Origin: Thermoanaerobaculales bacterium
GTDB lineage: Bacteria > Acidobacteriota > Thermoanaerobaculia > Thermoanaerobaculales > Sulfomarinibacteraceae
Direction of reading: 5' to 3'
Assembly: GCA_025456145.1 (NCBI GenBank)
Contig: JALOLD010000022.1
Span: 1-56,582 of the forward strand
DNA length: 56,582 nucleotides
Within the stretch, counting starts at the first letter, position 1. Every line of letters begins with the position of its first letter. Shown here piece after piece: positions 55,025 to 56,582 of this stretch. The notes below the pieces were generated by a model. The model had not been told where the DNA came from. It ran no database searches and worked only from the letters and a program-made list of their open reading frames with translations. A program made the translations under genes and the position numbers.

Positions 55025-55879
55025 GTGAAGAAGTTCGTCGTGCTTTCGATGGTGCTGATTGCGGGCTCGGTGTTGTTCGCGAGGAGCTTCGACACCGGCT
55101 ACGAGCCCGTTGGGTTGGACGCGCTCGCCAAGCAGAAGGGGATCTTCAAGACCACCCTCGTCAGCCCGGAGGCTGACTTTTCCGGTTACTCGAGCATCGT
55201 CCAGGAGCCGGTCATTCTCGTCATCGACACCTCCGGCGCGGCGGTCAACCAGTTCGCCACCGGGAGGTTGCTCGCCAAGCGCGAGAAGGAGAACGTCGTC
55301 CCCGAGTTCGACGAGGTCGTCGAGTTCAAGCGCATCGTCGGGGAGGAGCTCGCCGAGGAGATCGCGCGCTGCACCGGGTTGGAGCTTGTAGAAGCGACCG
55401 GACCGGGCACGCTCATCCTGCAACCGGTGGTCACCGACGTCGAGATCTCGTCCTCGTCGAAGAACACCGCCGAGGACGGCCGCGAGCTGCCGGAGCTCGA
55501 CGAGGGGACGATCGTCTTCGACCTCATCGACAGTCAGACCGGCGAGATCAAGGCGCGCTTCGCCGACCGGCGCCGGTGCAGTCCCGGCAAGGGGACCGAG
55601 AAGCCGGACGGCGTCTGGCCGAACCTCGCCGACTGGGCCGAGGGCGCCGCGATCGACCTCTGCCGGGAGCTCGAGAAGCTGGACGCGCCGGCGTCGAGCG
55701 GGCCAGGCGGACAGCTCCGGTCCGGGGGATGTCCGTGCGGTGATCGGTTACACTGTCCCTCTCATTCCCCTCAACGGAGGTTGCGAGCATGGAGCGGACG
55801 ACCATGTTCAAGATCGCGAGCATTCTGTTTCGCGTCGTCGGATGCGGCGCGGTCGCCGGTGCGGTGTACTTCCTGGTAG
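55025..55879 (+). CDS. DUF3313-like exported protein with overlapping C-terminal tail
   Basis: 284 residues from the GTG at 55025 (GGGAGGA upstream), with a signal peptide (FVVLSMVLIAGSVLFA). The core has DFSGYSSIVQEPVILVIDTSG, RIVGEELAEEIARCTGLELVEATGPGTLILQPVVTDVEI, TIVFDLIDSQTGEIKARFADR and a closing LADWAEGAAIDLCRELEKL. It parallels the DUF3313-like protein at 31968-32645, so the two are probably paralogs. After about residue 222 the tail is Ser/Arg/Cys-rich and unlike the family, and it runs through the next gene's promoter and 91 bases into that gene. A lost stop codon or a frameshift near 55690 would explain this. Confidence 0.72.
   Translation: MKKFVVLSMVLIAGSVLFARSFDTGYEPVGLDALAKQKGIFKTTLVSPEADFSGYSSIVQEPVILVIDTSGAAVNQFATGRLLAKREKENVVPEFDEVVEFKRIVGEELAEEIARCTGLELVEATGPGTLILQPVVTDVEISSSSKNTAEDGRELPELDEGTIVFDLIDSQTGEIKARFADRRRCSPGKGTEKPDGVWPNLADWAEGAAIDLCRELEKLDAPASSGPGGQLRSGGCPCGDRLHCPSHSPQRRLRAWSGRPCSRSRAFCFASSDAARSPVRCTSW
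55749..55754 (+). promoter_or_regulatory. -10 hexamer of the DUF3592-like gene
   Basis: TACACT within GGTTACACTG, 34 bases before the ATG at 55789. It shares the GGTTACA context with the element before the 55025 gene. Confidence 0.4.
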
Positions 55880-56262
55880 CCAACACGGTGTTCTGGCTTC
55901 GCGCTGATTCGACGACCGGGACGGTGGTCGGCTCCGAGAGGATGGAGGGGATCCGCAAGCACAGCGGGGACCTGATGCACCGAGTGGATCCCGCCAGAGC
56001 CGCGGTGGTGGAGTTCGTGACGGCGGCCGGCGACACCGTGGTGTTCGTGTCCGACGTCGGCTCGGCGACGAATCCGTACGCGCCGGACGAGGAGGTCGTC
56101 GTGCTGTACAAACCCGACGACCCGGAGAACGCGAAGATCCGCAGCTTCTCCTCGCTCTACCTGGGTCCGGTCCTGCTGGTGGTCATGGGGGCCGTGCTCG
56201 GCTTCGTCGGCGTGCTCCTGCAGTTCTTCTACGAGCCGGCACGAGCGCGGCAGCGCGCATGA
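55789..56262 (+). CDS. DUF3592-like two-helix membrane protein
   Basis: 157 residues from the ATG at 55789 (CGGAGG upstream); a second in-frame ATG is at 55804. One helix at ~13-32 (VVGCGAVAGAVYFLVANTVFW) and one at ~122-146 (LGPVLLVVMGAVLGFVGVLLQFF) flank a periplasmic beta domain: TTGTVVGSERMEG, AAVVEFVTAAGDTVVFVSD, APDEEVVVLYKPDDPENAKI. The VxVxYxPxxPxxAxI pattern is typical of DUF3592. The function is unknown. Its 5' end is overlapped by the tail of the DUF3313-like frame. Confidence 0.82.
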   Translation: MERTTMFKIASILFRVVGCGAVAGAVYFLVANTVFWLRADSTTGTVVGSERMEGIRKHSGDLMHRVDPARAAVVEFVTAAGDTVVFVSDVGSATNPYAPDEEVVVLYKPDDPENAKIRSFSSLYLGPVLLVVMGAVLGFVGVLLQFFYEPARARQRA

Positions 56263-56511
56263 TCGAGACCCTGTTCGGGTGGCCTTCATCGTGCGCCGCC
56301 ATCCTTGTGAGGCCCTCCTCAAGCTAGAAGTCGACGACCCCGAGGCCCATGAGCCGGGTCCCACTATCGAGGACTGTGCGGAAAAGAGAGCCCGCCGCCT
56401 CGCCGGGGGGAGGGGTGAACAGGAAGCGGCCCGCCACCCCTCGGCCGAGGTCTGCGCCGTGCAGGGGTCGGCCTCGGGGCGGCGGGCCTGGAGGGTGGCC
56501 CGTCTCAGGGC
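56263..56511. other. Noncoding end region
   Basis: No gene supported. Frames here are open on both strands but show no family pattern or good start. Confidence 0.35.
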
Positions 56512-56582
56512 TCAGGGCACACAGGGGGGCTCGACGTTCATCCGCTTGCCGTACGAGACGCCCAGTGGGTAGCACCCGTACA
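56512..56582 (-). CDS. C-terminal end of an unidentified gene (partial)
   Basis: A minus-strand frame entering from the right edge reads YGCYPLGVSYGKRM and ends in EPPCVP before TGA at 56514-56512. The composition looks protein-like, but 22 residues are too few to name it. The competing frame in the same place is Arg/Pro-rich and unlikely. Confidence 0.3.
   Translation of the reverse strand, partial: YGCYPLGVSYGKRMNVEPPCVP

Overview
The window is very GC-rich, densely coded DNA from a Gram-negative bacterium. It has lipoproteins, FadL-type and other outer-membrane proteins, a VgrG-like protein and a periplasmic lytic transglycosylase. The mix of a Ser/Thr kinase fused to an ATPase and TPRs, a receiver fused to a thioredoxin-reductase-like flavoprotein, and many small exported DUF proteins fits Acidobacteriota (Thermoanaerobaculia/Holophagae-like). 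That placement is an inference from gene content. No rRNA, tRNA or CRISPR was seen.

Layout. 1-132 holds the start of a soluble transhydrogenase gene (minus). 699-7897 is a two-gene operon: a 1638-residue PEP-synthase-like protein with unusual domain order, and a MaeB-like malic enzyme/phosphotransacetylase fusion with a diverged malic site. 8150-10117 is an exported alkaline-phosphatase-superfamily/TPR protein. 10118-10845 is a repeat island with a 71-bp direct repeat and a 184-bp palindromic MITE-like element. 10842-17125 (minus) reads as one operon: hybrid histidine kinase, receiver/flavoprotein fusion, egtD, egtB. A PknK-like kinase lies upstream of it. 21044-26574 is a sucrose module: sucrose synthase, opposed by a fructokinase and a sucrose-phosphate synthase/phosphatase. 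26726-29515 is an aminotransferase plus a KamA-like radical SAM enzyme. 29869-31530 encodes a VgrG-like spike protein with a signal peptide and collagen-like triplets.

The right half (31968-56262) is mostly cell-envelope genes. At its centre is a winged-helix/ATPase/TPR regulator (34874-37786). Six promoters in this half carry three contiguous 11-bp direct repeats (consensus about CYTTSAYGRCT), followed 17-18 bp later by a -10-like hexamer. They lie before a minus-strand run of small exported proteins, an MltF-like transglycosylase, an alkylsulfatase/outer-membrane channel/META operon, a membrane protein, an amidohydrolase and a FadL-like protein. One site overlaps the regulator's own predicted promoter. 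I infer a local, probably autoregulated, envelope regulon and consider it the best candidate for an undescribed system here. One of these promoters seems to have been duplicated with the 5' end of the FadL gene and now sits before the amidohydrolase.
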